Below, in pieces: positions 38,890 to 64,000 of a stretch of 64,000 nucleotides of DNA (its first letter is position 1; each line of letters begins with the position of its first letter). Origin of the DNA: Syngnathus acus (lineage: Eukaryota > Chordata > Actinopteri > Syngnathiformes > Syngnathidae); NCBI RefSeq assembly GCF_901709675.1, contig NC_051088.1, forward strand, positions 11,883,693-11,947,692, written 5' to 3'. A program made the position numbers and the translations under genes. Below the pieces are notes generated by a model. The model saw only the letters and a list, made by a program, of their open reading frames with translations, did no database searches and was not told the origin of the DNA.

Positions 38890-39185
38890 GTGTCTAAGAA
38901 GATTTTATACTAACAGCCTAGGACTGATTATTGCACAGGTATTTCGGATTTTGTTTCTACAGAAGCATTTTGCTGCCATGCCAGTAAAAAAAGAAAGATT
39001 CAACATCACGTTGTAATAATACTAATTTTTATGTTTTAACATACGTTTCACATAACAAAAGTTAAAACATGATACACTTTGGCTTCCACGATTCATTGTA
39101 ACAAATCCATGCAATCACCTCTGGTTCAAGTCGTTGCCGCAATTCTTATTGTGTTTTATAAATTGAAATTTCTAGCTACGTAACT

Positions 39186-39296
39186 ATCCATCCATCCATT
39201 TTCTATGCTGCTTGCCCCCACGGGCGTTTTGGGTGTGCCGGAGCCTATCCCAGCAGTCATTGGTCAGTAGGTGGGGGACACCCTGAACTGGCCTAC
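39186..39296. repeat. Teleost interspersed repeat fragment
   Basis: 'ccatccattttctatgctgc' followed by 'ggagcctatcccagcagtca' and 'gggggacaccctgaactgg'. The same family as the fuller copy at 56395-56818. Confidence 0.6.
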
Positions 39297-41335
39297 GTAA
39301 TTACTGTTTTAAAAATAATAATGGGATCAAGTGTTTGAAATCATAATTTTTGTTTTGTTTGTTTCCTTTGACCTGAACCAAACTAAGTGCTTCATTTTGT
39401 TATGTCGAATGTGGAACCCAAAAATCACGTTTTAACATGATACATTATCCCGTTATGTCTTTTCAGTAAATTTCAACTGAGGTTGGACTATATTCCCTTA
39501 AAGAGACAGTGTGTTGATTTTTGATTTTCTTTTTTTTTGCCATCTAGTGATGAATTGGTAGAATGCAGCAACTTCGAAGCGTGTCCATTTTGAAGCATGC
39601 GCGTTATGGTGCCTCAAAGAGACCACACTTTGCAAGCCTACCACCAATTTCCTCAGCAGCAAAATGCTGTCACAAACCACTTCTAGTTTTCAAGTGATGA
39701 AGTGCATTGTATTTGTTACACGATTTGTGATTGAGTAACCGTTGCAAACATGTCCTGTATGGTGAGGCGCGAGCCGTACTTTGCTACGACTAGATCTACG
39801 ATTATCTTCATATATTTTTGAAAATGTACGTTGATGTGATGGAACTTTTTTTTTTTTTTTGCATATTATTGAAATTAATGGTGGGTTTTTTCATTGAAAC
39901 ATCAAAACATTCAACACACTGTCCCTTTAACGTGTCATAATTGTTTTTGTCATGAGAACAGTATATGATGGAAGTGAACGCGATTACCATACCATTAAAA
40001 ATCATTGGAAAACCACGTACAGTCAATGGATAAAGAATTCAAGCTCTATGCTTTACAGAGGATGTTATAAGGGTTGAGAGTTTGTTCCCTACCTGTTTTC
40101 AAAAGGGACATATGGTTGCATTCCAATCGCTGGGTTCCTGGAGTATTTTGGTCACTCATCAAGTGCAAAATGATACAACCTTACCAAGTCGGTAATTGTT
40201 TTGTAAAGTGCCTATGTCAGTAAATGTGTGCCTTGAAGTGTTCATATTTAGGAAAATGTAAATACTACCGAGTTTCAGCACTCATGACCAAGATCTCGCA
40301 ACAGACGGACGGTACCAGAGGTGCCAAGTAATGAGGTAAAAATACTTTACCTTAATTAAGTAGAACATTCGTGGAACTGCACTTTACTGGAGTATTTATT
40401 TTCTCGCCTACTTTTGAGTTTCAACTAAGCAGGTCCGCAATTGTATTAACTGTACAAAATGGCTGACAACTCTTATTATCAGTTTCAGATAACAGAAATC
40501 ATAAAGCTACCACAGCCTCAAAGGGTCATTTCTCCCATTCCAAAAATGAAACATCACAAAGGATGCCTGTAGACAAATTTGTCAACATTGTCAACATTCA
40601 TCCATTTCCTGTACCTCTCATTCTTGTCAGGGTCACAGGTGGGATGAAGCCTATCCCGAGCCCACTTGGGACAAACAAAGCATTCCATATTTAATCAAAT
40701 TCTGCTTTTATTAAATAAATCAAAGGCGAGCATAGTTACAGAAGGCAACTGATGTCTGATCCACACAGATGTGTCAATGTCAACAGTGAAGAAACAACTT
40801 GAGGATGAATTACAAAAACAGGACTCACTTGCGACAATCCACTGTGGTTTTCACCACCATAATAATAATAATGATAATAATACCTGCCTTTTTGTGTTAT
40901 TTAATGAGAATATAATAACGTCATAAATGGAAAATCTGTGGTGTCGTACTGACAGTTATTATACATTGAATCTCACGTAAAAACACATTAAAAAATTATT
41001 TGGACCTGACATTTCTTAATAAGATAATATATTACAAAGATATACATTTTTTTTACAGTAAAATGACTGCGTATTTAGCTACCTAAAGGTGATTATTACA
41101 ATGAAAAGTAAAACAAAATATGTCCATGTAAATCAAAGTCCCCAAATATTTTTAAAACTCATCATTGCAATTAGTTTGCAGTTATTTGACAATTCCATTT
41201 TCAGATTGAAGGACACCAATTAACCATCCCATTGATTGTAACTGAGTGAATTATTTTGTTCACCCAAAGTCTTCCAATTGTTTTTGTCCACTCCACATCC
41301 ATTTAAAACGCAGCTACATGGAACAACTTAAAACA

Positions 41336-41932
41336 CAGGTGTCAAACTCAAGGCCCGGTGGCCAGATACGGCCCGCCACATCATTTTATGTGGCCCGCAA
41401 AGACAAATTGTGCATCAAATTCGTGTCATTACTAGAATTGCAAATTGTCTTCACTTTTAATAGCTTTTTGTTTTAATATTTGACCAGTTTTTACTCGTCT
41501 GATTTGAAAAGGAGTTATTTGTCAGTTTGTTTTGTAACTTTTACTGTATGAGGCAGGGGTGTCGCACTCCAGTCCTCGGGGGCCGCATTCCAACATGTTT
41601 TCCAAGATTCCCTCGTTAAGTGCACCTGTGTGAAAAGTTAGGCTCCTGCAGAACGTGAAAATGAACTGATCTTTTCACTCAGGTGTGTTTAACGAGGGTA
41701 ACTTGGAAAACATATTGGAACGCGGCCCCCGAGGACTGGAGTTCGACAAACCTGGAAGCTAGGGTTAGGGTTTCAAACAACTCGTCTGAGTTATTTGTCA
41801 GTTTGTTTTGTAGCTTTGACTGTATATAATATGAGGTGCTCATACATTTATTTGGGTTGACAGTCATAATGGCCCATCGAAAGAAGCTATGACTACAATG
41901 TTGCCCGCGAAAAAAAAAATGTTGACACCCCT
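41336..41932. mobile_element. hAT-like non-autonomous element with a nested palindromic insert
   Basis: Starts CAGGTGTCAAACTC and ends TTGACACCCCT. An identical 11-mer (aacttaaaaca) at both junctions includes the target duplication. Inside, at 41553-41758, sits a palindromic insert that starts CAGGGGTGTCGCACTCCAG and ends CTGGAGTTCGACAAACCTG. A host segment of about 50-60 bp ('gagttatttgtcagtttg') is duplicated on both sides of the insert (41508-41557 and 41790-41838). Confidence 0.65.
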
Positions 41933-42161
41933 AACTTAAAACATGTTGAAAATACACCGAATCGGACTGCTTGGATGGAATGTTCCCATTGGAAATGACA
42001 TAAGCTGGAACCTGCAGTTATGAACCAAAATATCGTCATATCAAACCAAATGATTACATGTTTAGCGTACACTTGGTCTTTTTGACAAAACAGAACTGCG
42101 AGTATTGAGGTGATTGTTCTGCAGGTGATCCGTTGTGTTGATGAGGTCACACAAGCGAGGA

Positions 42162-63272
<21,111 letters not shown>

Positions 63273-64000
63273 CTGCGTGGCCCACCGACACGGTGGGAGG
63301 AAATCATTCGTTTTTATTCAAATGATACAATGGCAGGTTTAGTTATTTTTGATCATTTCACGTTTTTTATTGTTTGGCCTACTTCAATATGGGTATAGGC
63401 CTAAATCCCACATTAGGTAACGATTTTTTTTAAACCTCGGGTCATTATTTAAAAATTAAAAATGTCTTACGCTTTCATTTTCCTTTCGTTGCAGCCTTTT
63501 AAGGTCAATTTAGAAAAACGTATTTTTAATTCTCATCAACAGATTCTAAAATAGGAGCCACACAAAATGTGGAAACATATATAGGCGATTTAGGTATACA
63601 ACGTTGATAGAAAATGAATTCTCTGCGTTTATTTTATTGCCAATTTCGAATGCATGAAAATATTGCGGAAAAATATGATCCATATTTTTCTTGATCTCAT
63701 CTGTGAGGCGCGTAACATGCAGCACAATTTATTTCATTCTTAAAATAAAACGTGTCATAAATGTCAAATCGATGTTTTTTAAAATCGTTCACCCAGTTGT
63801 GAGCTGGTATCTAAGGTGCTTAAAATTGATTATGTGTTATACTCATGATTTGTTAATTATTGAGAGGATAGTTAAAGGGTTTATGAATGCAAACCAGTCA
63901 GAGGAACCAAAAGACGCGTAAGCGGCGCCTTTTTTAATATATATAAACATTTTCAGATTTTTATATTGCCTATAATTGTCGTGAGATTGTAATGGCCAAT
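63273..64000. other. Part of pax7 intron 1
   Basis: AT-rich sequence upstream of exon 2. I looked for the first coding exon (the N-terminal peptide ahead of [11 protein letters not shown]) and did not find it. It should lie beyond the right edge. Confidence 0.6.

Overview
The window is nuclear DNA of a ray-finned, very probably teleost, fish. It shows GT-AG introns, vertebrate gene families, teleost-type interspersed repeats, long TG/GA/TTA microsatellites and compact introns. Species cannot be named from the sequence. I assembled nine protein genes by hand from exon reading frames, and intron phases agree at every junction listed.

Layout, left to right: vwa5b1 (minus, 3' end beyond the left edge, start codon at 10917); a DDX19/DDX25-type DEAD-box RNA helicase (plus, 14672-18967, called ddx25); ubxn10 (minus, one coding exon, 19749-20255); cptp (minus, 21298-22348), head-to-head with ints11 (plus, 23263-27368); an intronless-coding LPA/P2Y-like GPCR (minus, 28515-29480); cardiac/slow troponin C tnnc1 (minus, 31111-32915); dedd (plus, 36526-38230); and pax7 (minus, 42162-63272, first coding exon beyond the right edge). 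vwa5b1, ubxn10, cptp, ints11 and pax7 all have human counterparts on 1p36, so the block keeps old synteny; tnnc1 and dedd are joins relative to the human map. The genes have unrelated jobs (RNA processing, lipid transfer, muscle calcium sensing, death-effector signalling, myogenic and neural-crest transcription). The only likely functional coupling is the shared intergenic promoter region of cptp and ints11.

The accessory content sits mostly in pax7 introns and intergenic gaps. The most striking item is a 3.37-kb hAT-like element (45386-48756) in pax7 intron 7, bounded by a perfect 8-bp target duplication. It carries about 5.8 copies of a 236-bp tandem unit, each with a long internal hairpin, lying between two inverted arms of about 118 bp that contain tRNA-like sequence. 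A second, nested hAT-like element downstream of pax7 (41336-41932) holds a single copy of the same palindromic module. Other repeats include two TA-flanked MITEs, a LINE reverse-transcriptase fragment, an inverted-repeat element beside a TTA microsatellite, and a perfect 37-bp palindrome in a helicase intron.

No wholly new gene system was found. The observations most worth checking are the nested transposon/satellite structure, the alternative ends and splice sites of pax7, a homeodomain substitution in Pax7, and an N-terminal extension of Dedd.
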